64,000 bases of DNA from assembly GCA_023014365.1 (NCBI GenBank), contig JAEBUN010000002.1, positions 2,728,001 through 2,792,000 of the forward strand, read 5' to 3'. This document shows, piece by piece, positions 12,338-24,600 of this stretch. A program made the translations under genes and the position numbers. Each line of letters opens with the position of its first letter. The first letter of the stretch is position 1. The DNA comes from Lepiota brunneoincarnata (lineage: Eukaryota > Basidiomycota > Agaricomycetes > Agaricales > Agaricaceae). The notes beneath the pieces are model-generated. The model made no database searches, was not told the DNA's origin, and saw only the letters and a list, made by a program, of their open reading frames with translations.

Positions 12338-15111
12338 TTAGAACAAGTCATGCAGTACGCGATCGTACTGATTAGGCATATGTGCACTGTCGTATTCGTA
12401 TTTTCCACTCGATCATCAGGACATATGTACAGCCAACAGAGGAGAGAGAAAGAACGCACGTAAGCATATTCCTCGCAAATACAATCTGATTAAACACCTT
12501 CTCTACATCCAACACCTCAAAAAGCCTTAATTTGTCGATTCGGGAATGCTCCCTCTGGTGAGAGGGATGGAGATCACTATCCCTCATGGCCCAAAGAACA
12601 TGTCCTGGGGGGAACATGTCCTGGTCATGCATATTCGCCTCCAGCGTTTTGCGAACAGCAATGAACTAAATGCACATTACTCAGTCACAAAAGCAAAGAA
12701 TGGACGAGAGCTATACCCAATCCATATCCTTCTCGTCTCCTTTACCCTCCTTCCACAGCTTAGCACGGTTTGTCACATGCCGACCATCCATCCTCATTCA
12801 ATTTCTCGCCGCGTTTCCCATACGCACGCTTTCCCTCCTCTGCCTCACAGAGCCAGAACGCTCCGCTCCGTAGATCACGAACCGAAGTTAGTGAAAGCCG
12901 TGCGACGACATCATGAGAGTACACAAAGGACACAATGAGCTTCTTGGCGAGTCGACCCAGGTTAGCGTCAGTAAGGGCCCTGGCAAGGATGATGAATTCT
13001 CCGACAGCAATGGCTTATGAGAAGCGTACGGAGGCGCAAAACAATACACATATACTCTCCTACCAACAGGTAAACCGCTCGATGGGACGGTTAGGCATGT
13101 CGTTGGATCTGCCCACATCTATCAAGTGATGAGCGCAAGTACAAACAATCCAAGGTCCTATTTACCAATCCCAGAAGTGCTGCCACCCCAGCCCCTAGAC
13201 TGTGCCCACAAAGCACTAAGTCTATAAAGTACGTGTCACGGCAAGGCCAATCGTGAAAATGGGAGGCTTACCAAAACCTGGATTGTGATATAGTGCCTCA
13301 TGGACAGCCAACTGTACAGGTTTCCCCTACATCACCCATAGCCCTTGCCATGCGAAGCATACCCGAATGAACGTGGTACGGAGGTAGCTTTTTCTCCTCA
13401 GATATCTCTTGGCCTCCATCTCTCGATTGAGAGACAAATACACCAGGCATATAACGTCCGCGAGTACCCTCCTCGCCGATGTCTAGATCCTGAGTTTGTG
13501 CAGGTTGGAAAGTCTCTGCCTCGCATGTCAAATCAACAGCAATCTCGTTGAGGGACATGGTACCTGTTGCTTCATAAACCAAGGACACCAGCTCAAGAGC
13601 GTGGAACTCACCCCTGATCACAAGCACGATCTGCCTTCTGCTGTGGTCAGTCAACACCCAGAACCGGGGCATTAAATGTTCGGTTCCAACTGTGGCCGTT
13701 GCCTTCATCTTTGCCCTTCTCTCTTTCTCTTGCTTGGCTCGATTTATTTCACCTTCGGCACCCTGCACTGACCTTTCGAATATTTCCTGGTCATGCTTTC
13801 CCAGTAATTGATCCCACCATGAAAACATTGACTGAGATCGAGCAGAGTCCAAATCTACATCATCGCCCGCTGCCTCTGCCTCTGCAGCATCGATGGCGTC
13901 AGCTAGCTTGGCCTCTTCCTCTCTCTTCTCTCGTGCTTCACCCTTCTTTGAGCTCTTCTCATACGGTGTCACTCCAAAGAACAACAAAGATGCTCCACCA
14001 TACCCTGCAAGAACCATTTTAGACAAGCGGCGAAGGGTTAGCTTGAGTTCACTCAATGGTAGAGGGATAGGGCCAGGGGAACTTAGAGTAGGAGATGGGT
14101 ATGCTGATTGTTGATGAGCGCGAGACCACGAATGAGAATGCAAGTGACGTGGCGAAGATGAGGGGGACGGCACGTGTGTGTGTTGAGACGATGGAATACG
14201 TGAGAGATGCTGGAAAGAGGGAGAACGTGATAAGACGGGCGATGAGGGACTACAGGAATACATGGGGGTCATAGCAAGGGATGAAAGCGGGGCCAACGTG
14301 GGGTTCCTCGAGCATGGGTTCAAGCTGGCGCCGACAGAGGCCTCGCCGATGTCTGCAGAGATAATCTGTGGACCACCTTGACCAGGAAATATAACGTCCG
14401 AAGTGACGCGTACGTGCGAATTCCTGAATGGTGTTGAACAGAAATCATATTTGAGGAAGGGCAAAACACACCTCCGCGATCGAGTGGTTGGTTTTTCGTA
14501 TTCATCCCTTTCCTTCTCCTTGACATCGAGTTCCCTGAGATACTGGAACCATCGCTTTTCCTGCCATTCTTGGGTGACACCCTGCAGTGCAACCCAGGCA
14601 ACAATTGCCCTGGCGATCTGTGTCAACCCGTGACGCTTCTTTGGCAAGGAACCGTCCCTGTCTGACCACTCTCTCCGGACAAGTGTGATGAAGGATACGA
14701 GGGAGAAGCTGGCCTCATTGCTACGGGGGAAAATAACCGAGAGCACATTTATCGAGCTGTGGGCAGCGATGAGGGAGGTAGAGGTGATGTACTCGGACAG
14801 GTGGATTGGGGCGAGCGCAAATTGCTCGGCCAGGGTGAATGCAGAGTGTACTGCTGACCCTGCTATCGGACGGGTGACGGCAATGCCGCCAAAGAGGGCC
14901 TGGTCGACGACAGCAGTCGTGATGCCGACTGCAGTACCTGTAACGCTGCGAGCGACAGAGAACTGGAGGAGGTCAGCAGAATAAGGATGGAGCGGTAAGT
15001 AGGACATACACCGAGACGGGTGCCGAGCTTAACTGCAGAGAAACCGAGAGATACGGCGGTGGAGGCAAGGTCTATGCACTGACGGGAGTACACATCCCAC
15101 TTTGTCGCCAT
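12338..15111 (-). CDS. class-3 lipase (sn-1 diacylglycerol lipase-like), frame broken twice
   Basis: This is a serine hydrolase of the fungal lipase-3 family, probably membrane-linked. Exons (minus) are 15111..15010, 14962..14472, 14423..13612, 13563..13272, 13221..13166, 13118..13030, 12979..12717, 12665..12460 and 12386..12338. The nucleophile elbow GHSLGAG lies in exon 5 (13221..13166). Upstream are RRQIVLVIRG and TMSLNEIAVDLT, and downstream SFVYSHDVVARLSL (catalytic Asp region) and the C-terminal PPGHVLWAMRD and KLRLFEVLDVEKVF. A long Ser/Pro/Arg-rich insert sits before the catalytic core. One G is extra in the run at 13324-13327 and one base is extra near 12776-12778; removing both gives 2358 nt (785 aa). 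The start codon is only 60 bases from the stop of the gene upstream (15172). Activity on diacylglycerol is inferred from family likeness. Confidence 0.85.
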
Positions 15112-15171
15112 TGATTAAATGGTCTGTGTTCAATTGTGATACATAAATAAAGAACAGGAGTCACGTGATAT

Positions 15172-17895
15172 TTATTCAAAGAAGTTGAGATCTCCAAAAC
15201 TCGCCGACAAGTCGAACCCAGAATTAGAATCATCTGCCTGCCCAAAGTCTACGGGTGCCATCATCACAGCTTGTTGCTCTTGCATATTATCCCATCCTTG
15301 CTGCATGCACGGGTCCAGATACGGTGCCATGTTCTGCACATCTCCACCCCCGCAGGACTCGTCGACATATGCTTCCTCGTTTTCGTCCTCGTCTTCTTCC
15401 TCATCTTCTTCCTCGACCTCTTCTTCGTCTTCGTCCTCATCCTCATCCTCATCCTCTTCTTCCTCATCTTCATCCTCTTCGTCCTCGTCTTCATCCTCTC
15501 CCTCCTCGTCTTCATCCTCTCCCTCCTCGCTCTCTCCCTCATCCTCTTCACCATCATCTACTGGCTGAGCCGTGACGAGGCACGACTCTCCGTCCCCGTC
15601 TTCCTCACCTTCCCCTTCTTGCTCTGTTTGCCTCTGGGCGGCACTTCTCCGGCTACCACGTTGTGCTCTATTCCCGCGGGCCATCCGTTTTGGTTCCGAT
15701 TGTCCCGCCTGTCTGCGTGTAACTTGGACGCTCCTTGAGTTCCCCGCTCCTGCCTGTGTACCTGCAACATTTCTACCGCGCACGGGTCGCTTCTTGCTCG
15801 CAGAGCTAGTCTGTGACGGCGCAACCGGCAACAGTACCTGTCCCTGTACTGACATCTTTTTCTTCTTCTCTCCAAGAACAAGCGGCAATGGTGTCTGCTT
15901 GCTCTTTTTCTTCTTCGTTACCTGAGCCTGTAACTGCCCTCCAACCGTGGCCATGTTCGCGACCCGCTGGCCTTTCGTTTTTCGATTCCTTCCTCCGGCA
16001 GGCTGAGCTCCCATCCATTGCGCCTGCAACATAGGATTGGCGGCAAGCCCGGTCATCTGCATCCCCATCCTGCTGTGGTAGCATTTGCCCCGGGTTCATC
16101 AGCATCGGGGTCTGACCCATAGCGGCTTGCGTCTGCTGCAATCTCTGCTGCTCCAGCCTCACTTGCTGTTGAAACATCGCATTCTGCTGTGCCAGGCTCT
16201 GCTGTCCCATCATCAATGGCTGGTTCTGCATCCCTGCCATGCACATTTGCATGCCTGGTACCCCCATAACACCGATTTGTCCATTCATCGCCACGGCCTG
16301 CTGCATTCTCGTGTTCGCGATCCCCTGCATTTTCCGCACCTGGGCAATCAACCCCTGGTAATCCACCTGTTTTCCTACGGGTTGTCCTGTTTGCATAGCC
16401 AGGATCTGCTGCTTCTGTTGCTGGATCATCAGCGCGTTGATTACGCCCTGATAATTCCCCCCAGGTTGTCCGGTCAAAACCGCTTCGAGCTGTTTGGCAT
16501 CGATGCCGATCTCACTGAGTGGGACACCTGAGAATGCGATCGTCATCCGGCTTCGGAAATTTGCTAGGTCCTGGGGAGAAATTCCGGTAAGGGCATACAT
16601 GGCACCCCCCAAGAATTTTCTAGTCGTCTTGGCCAACCCCTCCAACCCCCCTAAGTCGATACCAGGCGGCTGAGATTGGACCTGTTGTGACAGGACACCC
16701 GCTGTCTGTAGTCCCATCTGGCCTGCGATTCCTGCGACATTCTGGAGACCAGCGGCATTGGTAGCGAACCCGAGCCCCATGTTCTGCTGTAATCCCCCCA
16801 CCTGACCAGGAACAAACATAGTTTGCCCGATACTCGCTTGCATCTGACCGCTCGGATTCATTGTAGGCTGGTTTGGAAGCCCAGACGTTTGGGAAGTAGT
16901 TGTAGAACCGATTCCAGTCGGCTGCAGAGCTGCTTTTGCTGCTGTTGCCCCATGTCCCCCTCCCTGATCATCCATTGCTGAAGAACCAAACAACGATCTC
17001 TTGTTCTTATCTTTTTCCTTCTTTTCATTTTTCCCTTTCTTCTCCTTCTCCTTCGATTTGAGGGGTGCGACACTACTCGTCGAACTCGATGTAACAGATA
17101 GCAGGCTTGGATTGGTTTGTGGCAGTCCACCAGGAACAGCTTGGAGGAGCCCATGTGCGCTATCAAGTTTCATAGGAGGTGGACCTTGTCCACGTTGAGG
17201 CATCGGTTCAGGCATTGTCGCTAGCGGATACTTCTGTACGTTCGCCGTGGCACTATGTCCCCTCGAAAGCTGCGCCGGAGACTTAGCCACAGCATGGCTT
17301 GGTTGCGGATGAGGCATCGGGTTGAGTGGCATCGTAGCCGACCTTCTCTCGCTGTGCATTTGTACGATCGACTGCGCTGGAGAAGGAGCTACTGGACCTC
17401 CCGCACTGGTGGAAACCCGCTCGACGGTCATTGCGACCGAACTGCGAGGGCTAACCAGATAGGAGGAATTGAGGGAGGAAGTGCCTGAAGACATGCTGCT
17501 GATTGATGGCGCTCGTTGAAGGTGGTGGGAGCTTGGATTCAATTGATATGGAGGCGGATCTACTGTCCTGAGCGGAGGGGAAATTTGAGAGTTCACGTTC
17601 GGAGCAGGGGTCATATCCAGGGGATGAGTGAAGGAGACGGTAGGCGGTATCGCTGTCACCTGGACATAATACCTAGATAATGTAAGTCCACAATCCGGAA
17701 TTTACGCAGAAGGATGTTAGTCCACCATTTTCCCATCCTAAGTATGCATCGGCACATGGCACGGTCAGCGACATCTTGCAAGGCAGGAAGACAGCGAGTT
17801 GCTCACTCTTGGCTCCAATGCTGTTGCCATCCAGGAGGCAAGGGGCGTGTGTCCTGCCCAGTTCCCCCGCTGCTCACTAGTTTAATCTGCGCCAT
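15172..17895 (-). CDS. WW-domain protein with Gln/Met-rich middle and acidic tail
   Basis: No known named protein was recognised. Exons (minus) are 17895..17807, a 12-nt exon 17737..17726, and 17672..15172. Residues ~18-50 form a WW domain: LPPGWQQHWS, then MGKWYYVQV, then SFTHPLD, with both tryptophans and the closing proline. Next come Ser/Pro-rich sequence, a lysine-rich basic patch (KSKEKEKKGKNEKKEKDKNK), a segment KTTRKFLGGAMYALTG, and a long Gln/Met/Gly-rich region. A basic Arg-rich stretch and a run of about 70 almost pure Asp/Glu residues precede an end FDLSASFGDLNFFE. A G is extra in the run at 16063-16066; without it the gene is 2601 nt (866 aa). WW domains bind Pro-rich peptides. 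The rest suggests a disordered nuclear or scaffold protein, which is inference. Confidence 0.8.
15365..15555 (-). repeat. acidic codon repeat (GAD/GAR) in WW-domain gene
   Basis: About 190 bases of near-continuous GAG/GAC/GAT/GAA codons on the minus strand encode a poly Asp/Glu tract. The plus strand reads as TCC/TCT/TCA codons and makes a false Ser-rich open frame. Tracts like this can change length by slippage. Confidence 0.85.
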
Positions 17896-18896
17896 ATTCT
17901 TCGTCGAGGCTGCCGTTTCACGTCAATAGAAAGAGAGATGATGATGGCTCTGACACGGAGACTCGACCTCTTAAGCCCCCTCGCGGCTAGGATTTGACGC
18001 CTTTTGCGGAAAGAACCCGCAATATGGACAGATGGTACCCAGACGGAGCTGTGTACTTACAATGAACCTGTCCGCTGCCTGTTGTCGGTGTTGGTCTGTC
18101 AACTCGACACACATCATAAGAAGGTTGGTCCTAAAAATAGAGCACTTTACAGGATGGGCGGTCCTTGTGTCAATTTGGGCGGAGCGCGAGGTACCCTCCA
18201 CCAAGAGTCCCCCATGCGCACTTCAAACGCTACGAACGGGAGGAAGTGTTGAAACGAGCCAGAGAGAGATTGGCGAATGTCTCAGCACTCGCGGACTGTT
18301 GACAAGTAGGGTCTAGCGATGTCAAAGGAATAAAGAGAGGCACCCATCACAACACATGCCCTGATTGACAACAAACACCGGCCAACTGACTGTATTGCCC
18401 CGTTGCTTGATTAGTACATAGCTTGTCTAGCAGGATTGTTTAGTGCTCCAGGCGCAATACCTATCCCAAAGTTGTGTTCGCTGGCTAAGGAGTGCTGGAC
18501 GACAGTCGCATAGACGTCGGCCGCCCAGTGTCATACTTATAGGCGAGTTATCCACATGTCCGCTCGAACCTGACCGAGCCTTTGCGACAACAGGCACGTA
18601 CTACGGCATTGGACCTGGACCGACCCTTATCCCTCGATCCCAGAACTGGGACCTTAAAACGTTTGAATGCTTGGACGCTTCAAGTTCACGTACACGAATT
18701 GAATAAGTAGGATCGACAAGCACCCGCACTGCCGACGGATGTTTTACGTAAGATGAATGAGCTGCAGCTGCAGGAGATATAACCGCTTCGGGCAGAAGCC
18801 CCTGGCCAAGGGCAAATCGATTCAAAGAACACAAGTACAAGGCATATCGATAATGGATATAGAGGAAGCAGGCACGGCAGGTCCCAAGACCGGACA
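17896..18896. other. intergenic region between the two WW-domain genes
   Basis: This ~1 kb lies downstream of one minus-strand WW gene and upstream of the next. Several short open frames on both strands lack protein-like features. It presumably holds the terminator of one gene and the promoter of the other. No repeat or RNA gene was found. Confidence 0.5.
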
Positions 18897-19792
18897 TTAG
18901 AAATCGAAATCACCACCACCACCGAAATCGTCTAGAAGCAATTCAGTTGTATCAGCTCACCACCGTGGACGCAAGGACTCGGAAAAGTCTCACCGTCGAA
19001 TCCATCGTCTATTGCATCAGCCACCAACAACCCACCAAGCAGCCCTGCACCCGCACCAAGCGCCAACCCGGCCCCGCCACCCATGCCACCATGCTTCTTT
19101 GGCGGTTTTCCGTGTCCACCAGATCCAAAATGGCCAAACCCTCCACCAGGAGTACCACCGTGACCTCCGCCATGCTTGCCAAATAGTTTCGAGACTAGAT
19201 TGGCAATGCTTAGTAAGTAGCTTGCTCTACTCGAGAAGGACGGTGTTACATACGTTTACCAGCAGCCGCAGGGCTTGCTAGGTTTGACATTGCACCCTTC
19301 CCGTCTGATCCACCGTATTGTCCAGAGTGTCCAGGAGTGGCCGGACCCGAGTGGGGCTTGCCGCTTTGGTTGTATGATGCCTGTGGCGGAGGCGGTGACT
19401 GTGCATATGGTCCTGGCTGCGTGTACGATTGCACACCCGCCCCCGGAAAACCAGGGGCGCTGTTCTGGTAGTTGTTGTGTGCTGGGGCGGGAGGAGGGTG
19501 CGATGGAGGGGGGTACGGCGGGGGTGGTCCGAGAGGGTGGTCCCATGTTATTACGGGAGGTTGAGCTCTAGTGTTGACATAGAACCTAATACTTGGGTTG
19601 ATATTGCTCTTTGCTATTGCCCTGAACTCCAACGTACCATGTCATGTAGCTGTGAATCTCAGGTTAGCACAGAAAGGACCTGGTACGATGATAGGGCGCT
19701 CACTTGTTATCGAACTGGGTTACCCACCCTTCAGGCAGCGGTCGGGCATCAGGGTTCGAAGGCGGAGCATTATAGCTCGGGGTTGCGGACAT
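18897..19792 (-). CDS. small WW-domain protein with Gly-rich C-terminus
   Basis: Exons (minus) are 19792..19704, a 12-nt exon 19649..19638, 19585..19250, 19208..18994 and 18931..18897 (228 aa). The WW domain is near residues 20-50: LPEGWVTQFD, then MTWFYVNTRAQPPVITW, then DHPLG. It is followed by a Pro/Tyr/Gly-rich linker, a FGKHGGGHGG-type glycine-histidine region, and the end block LLVADAIDDGFDG-DDFGGGGDFDF common in small fungal WW proteins. All exons join in frame. The fourth intron is short (41 nt); its donor (GTAACA, 19249) was preferred over the stronger GTATGT three to four bases earlier because only it keeps frame. Function is unknown; a role as an adaptor for Pro-rich partners follows from the domain. 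Confidence 0.85.
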
Positions 19793-20229
19793 TATAGTGA
19801 AGAGTGAGAGGATGGGAGTAAGCACTCTCCGTGCTTGCCTTCTTTTATCTATCCAAGCCTACCACCACAGCCATCACGCAGCCACTACGTGTGATTGGTT
19901 ATCCTTCACCCGAGAATCCCATAGTGGGGCGGTGTCAGAAACGCATTTGATTGTGTATACATAGCCTTGGATCAATGCCCTCAAGATAAGATAACTGACC
20001 AAAGTGAGACCAAGATTGGACCACTCGCACAACAAATATCGTGGCCATTGCAACTACAGCAATACCAACAAGAGATACAACACGGCTAGTTCAATTCAAC
20101 AAAGGAGGATTAACGAGTATAGATAAAATATAAAAAACAGAATAACGAACAAAAAAACTCAGCGCTAAATTGGCCGCCGATTCAGTCCCGTAGAATAGAA
20201 TAAATAAGCAGAACTGTAGCCCGAAAACA
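19793..20229. other. intergenic, nothing recognised
   Basis: This 437-bp AT-richer gap lies between two minus-strand genes: the 3' side of the HMG-box gene's upstream neighbour promoter and the HMG-box gene terminator region. No gene was supported. Confidence 0.5.
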
Positions 20230-21237
20230 TTACTTTGAGCCCTTCTTCCCTTTATATCCTTGCGTGACACTGCTGAAAGCTTTCCTGGCCTTTTTCGCTG
20301 GTTGTACTACCGCCTCATCCTCTTCTTCGCTGGAGTCGCTGTCGGCTTGACTCTCCTTTGCTCCATGCACCTCCTCATCTGATTCCTCTCCTGCACTGGA
20401 GTCATCGTCTTCTGACGATGCACTCTGGGAGGTCTCTGCAGTAATGGGTGGTGGACGAGCGGGCGCTTCAGGGGAGGCAGCAACCGCCTTCTGGGTCTTC
20501 TTCCTCGCCTTGCCCTTCTTTAGCTATAGATGGTTGACAATGTTAGTGGGATGGAAACCGCTCCAAGCAGGAGAAAGACCGACGGCAGCAGCTTCTGCTG
20601 CAGCCGCGTTAGCTGCAGCGACTTCCTCTGGGGTGCGATTGTCGTACGCCTTCTTATCCTGGGAGTACCGCTCCTTGGCACTTTCAACGGCCTTGTGGTA
20701 TTGCTACGAGAAACGCGTCGAAACACGTAAATACGCGACGAGTAAAAGGGACTTACGGCCTTTTCTTCCTCTGACATCTTTTTCCAGAGGTCGGAGATCA
20801 TATTCAAAAGCTCGGGATTAGTAAGATTGGGATGCTTCTCCTTGAGCTCCTTGCGGATCTCATTCTGAAAAAGGATGTAGGATGATGCTGGGCGCTTAGG
20901 TGCGTTTGGATCTTTGGGCTTCGTGTTACGCTTGCGCTTTTTGGGAGCCTCCTCGTCGTCTGGGGCACCAGTCGCCTTGCGTTTGCCCTACAAGACGTAT
21001 GAGCAACAGGTGAACTGGTGGAGGAGGGGGACAAACCACATTGATGAGGTGATGCATCTCGTCGTCCGAGGCGTTCTTGAGAATCTTTGCAAAAGTTTCG
21101 CCGATTTCTGCGCACTGGCGCATGTTGGTAGCCAGCGCGAGTATGCTGGTCACATACTAGAGGGGGTAATGAGAATATGTCGAGGGGATGTGCCAAGTAC
21201 TTACCAGATCCCTCTGTTGGTTTAGTTGTTCGGCCAT
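20230..21237 (-). CDS. HMG-box chromatin protein
   Basis: This is a DNA-bending chromatin protein of the HMGB/Nhp6 type. Exons (minus) are 21237..21205, 21156..21037, 20987..20757, 20703..20584 and 20523..20230 (265 aa). An N-terminal helical segment of ~50 residues is followed by a basic patch (PKKRKRNTKPKDPNAPKRP) leading into one HMG box. The box shows ASSYILFQNEIR, ELLNMISDLWKKMSEEEK and, after an intron, YHKAVESAKERYSQDKKAYD. An Ala-rich linker, a Lys-rich segment, and an acidic Ser/Glu-rich tail ending KGYKGKKGSK complete it. The acidic tail is more like animal HMGB than yeast Nhp6. The frame is intact. The donor at 20583 is GTCGGT, a weak site chosen to keep phase. Confidence 0.9.
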
Positions 21238-21671
21238 TGCGGTAACAAAGTAAACGCTTTTTGTTTATGTGATTTCTGACAAGACCCGCTTGTCTCACAG
21301 AGCGTGGGAAATCTGAGTTTGAAGCGGACATGGAAATTTCAGGCATATCCCTATGCTGCCAACACTCCTCCCAACGACATTGTAGACCACGCACACCACG
21401 CATACCGGTGAGCTCATCCCTAGTGTCGCTCTCAGCGGCCTCCTTATAGCGGTTAGTCTCCACACCTGCTGCTGAATCGCGGCACGACTTGTTCTTGAGC
21501 CGTAATAGTTGCCTACAATTCCCTTGAGCCCTGATAAAAACAGAGTCGCGATGGATCATATTTTCCACTGGGCTCCGCAGCCCTCTGTACTTCCGGAAGT
21601 CCTCCCAGCATGAACAACAGAGGCAGCCCGCCTCGGCCCTCGATGACTGGTCCAAAGAGCGCCCCGCCGCC
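21238..21671. promoter_or_regulatory. divergent promoter region of HMG-box and PNUTS-like genes
   Basis: The two start codons face away over 434 bases. An upstream ATG at 21610 is out of frame with the PNUTS-like start and could act as a short upstream frame. No TATA box was seen. Confidence 0.4.
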
Positions 21672-24600
21672 ATGTCCCAAACGGGCCCTGTCGGCGTCAG
21701 CTCCCCGACCGCCAACAACATGGATATTAGCGATTTTACAACCCTAGGAGACTTGGGAGGTGAGCATTTATGCCAGCTTCCCACAGCGCCGTGCATCCTT
21801 GCGCGTGCGCCCTACCAATCATGAACCGCAAACTGATGACACATTACTGAACAGCCTCCACACCTGCTCTTCTCGCTTCGCCCCAGACCTTTTATTCCCA
21901 ACTTACCCATTCACATAATCAATTTTTCCTGCCTTCCTATCCTACCCATGCGTATGGGAACTCAACATGGTCCTCTCTTCCCCTTTCCACCTATTCGACT
22001 TTAAATGGCGCAACGAGTTCATCCGCTACCGTTGCGACACACTCGCAACAACCATCCCCGCAACAGTCGCAAGTCGGTCAACGACAATCTCCTCTCCCAC
22101 CTTCTCCCTCCCAGCGACATCAACAATCCCCTCCTCAACACCAATCACAACCTCCGCAGGAAGTTCAACAACACCCGGTTCAGTCGCAGCCACAGGAGAC
22201 GGCCGGTTCGCAACAATTGGTTATCGAGTATGTGAAATAGTCACAGCAAACCCTCCATCAGAAATCTCAATGTTTTTCACAGTCCAGCGTTGACGCTATC
22301 AACAACACCCAATCTACATTATACCTCTGGCACCATGTTTACATCTCAACCTCAGCGACAACAATATCCATACACCCAAACCTCCATGTTCATCCCTCCC
22401 TATTACCGACAACCCTTGGCCGCTTCCCAGGGAACTTTATCACCACAAGCATTGATGAATCCAGGCACTCTTTCGACTTCTATCAATCCATCTTCCTTCT
22501 ATGGGTCGCAGTCATCTACTACCTCTGGATCTCAACAGTCCCAGCAGGACCCACAAAATCAACCACCTCAGTCTCCGCAGTCTCAACCTCACTTGCAGCA
22601 GCAGCCGCCCCAACCGCCGGAACTGTCGCCCGAAGAGATTGCCCAGCGAAAGGCGCGATTTTTTGCATCATTAAAACCGCTGTTGCAATCATCGGCCTTC
22701 ACTGGTGCTCAAGCCGTGAACACCCTCGTGGACCGAATAATGGTTAACATGCAAGATGCTGATGCCGCCATTCGGCTCGAAATTTTGACAAAAATTCGCG
22801 ACGGCGCAGGTAATCACTATTTTAGGGCTTGGTCTGAAAACCCTCGCGCGATGGATATCGCGCGGGAGTGGCTTAAGGCTGCATATACCGCTAACGACGA
22901 CAGTCCACTAATTGAGACGATCATGCCACTGCTTCATGTACGTAGCCTTGCTTGCTAAATTTGCTCGAGGCTGAAGGATCTGTGATGGCCCTCTTAGATT
23001 ATCGATCGATTACCGCTGACGGTAGACTCCCTAAAGGCATCCAAGCTTGGCAAGCTAGTGGTGAAACTTGTCAAAGATCCACCTTCCCCAGGTGAGCTAA
23101 CACTTTCATCTTGTCCGTTTCCTTTATTCGCTCGGGTCAAAATGCTTCTGGATACACTGCAGCTCTTGACGAGCATAAGATGAGATCACGCTCTCCCATC
23201 AACGCTATATCTACGTGTTACAGCCTTCTGCCTGGACAATGGACAAAAGTAATAGAATACATGTATCTAACGTTTTGTTTGTGCTCTTTTTCTCGGTGAC
23301 TCCCCGGAACGCAGCCATCAAGGATATGGCGTCGAACATCGAACGCAGATGGCGTCAGCTCGTATCGAGTGCAGAAGGGGTGCTGAACGCCCCTAATAAC
23401 AATTCGGCTGAGGGTGGGTCATGCCAGTCCGTTTTTCTGATTAAGCTTCTAACCTGATCTTTTTTTTTCGTTTGATAGACTCCAAATCGAAGAAACGGAA
23501 ACCCAGCGAACCCCCTGGTACCAAGGCACCCCCGCCACAGAAGAAGCTTGCTATCGCAAGTGGGCCTGCGCAGAAACCATCCGCCGTTAAAGACAGGAGC
23601 AGGCCTTCCGGCGTTGCTGCTGTCAAGGACGCCAAGTCGGACTCGTCGTTTTTTTCGGCGCCAAAGCCCAAACCGAAGCTTCCGAGCTTCAAGAAAGCAC
23701 CTGCCCCCACGCAGGTGAAGAAGGGGGAGAATGTTGCGCAGCCGTCTTCGGTAGATCCATTCCAAGAAGTACTCAAGTCGATGAAGGCCCGTAAAGAGTC
23801 GCCAGCAGTGTCGACACCACCTCCATCTATGAATACACCTCCACAAACAAATAATCTTATCAAGAATGTTAAAAAGAGGAAAACGGTTACCTGGGCGCCT
23901 GATGGTCAGCTCGAATCGGTAAGGCTGATTGAAAGGGCTGTCTACGACGATGATCCACAAGAGGTGAGCACTCCTCGTTCCTCCTAGGTCACGTGCTCAG
24001 AAGTTCTGATGTTGCTCTCAGGGCACACACATTGCTCACAGCCTACGTGACCTGGATCGTGGTGAAGGCGCAGCCCTCCACGCGCAGATCTTTGAAGAGA
24101 CGGTGGACTGGGCAGAACCATCGCGTAAGTACAGCTGGGTATGTAATTGCTCTACAAAATTGATTTGGTTTGTGCACAGTACTCGAGATGCCACCCGACA
24201 TTGAGGTGATCATGCGCGGAGAAAGAAGTCAGGAAAAGATGACACAAGAACAGAGGGAGCAAACTGCGCTCGGTGCTCTGTACATGACACCACAAATGAT
24301 TCCGGAAAGTCCTGCCGAACCTGTGAACGTGATACTCGAAGAGGACGTTGACAAGGATGTAGTGATGATGATTTGTGGTGAAAGTGATTCGGTCTTCTGG
24401 AGCGGTGGTATGCCGATAGAGCCCATGTCGCACACGGCGTCGGTGGCGGACCTCGTGGGACAGCTAGCGTCAGGAAGTGTTGATCCTGCACTCGGCGGCA
24501 CACATTTCAACGGCCAGGGTTTGGATTTGAAATCAGTGGGCCTTGACACGTCTGCTACTTTGTCTGCAGTATCTGCCTTACCACAGGAGCAACTACAACA

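Noticed and set aside
15185..15738. Ser-rich and Leu/Phe-rich open frames on the plus strand
   Set aside because: They are the complement of the acidic Asp/Glu codon run of the minus-strand WW gene and have no independent features.
20804..21796. 330-codon open frame on the minus strand spanning the HMG-box start and the divergent promoter
   Set aside because: It reads through real introns and the start region of both genes in another frame; composition is not protein-like and only part of its frame coincides with the HMG exon.
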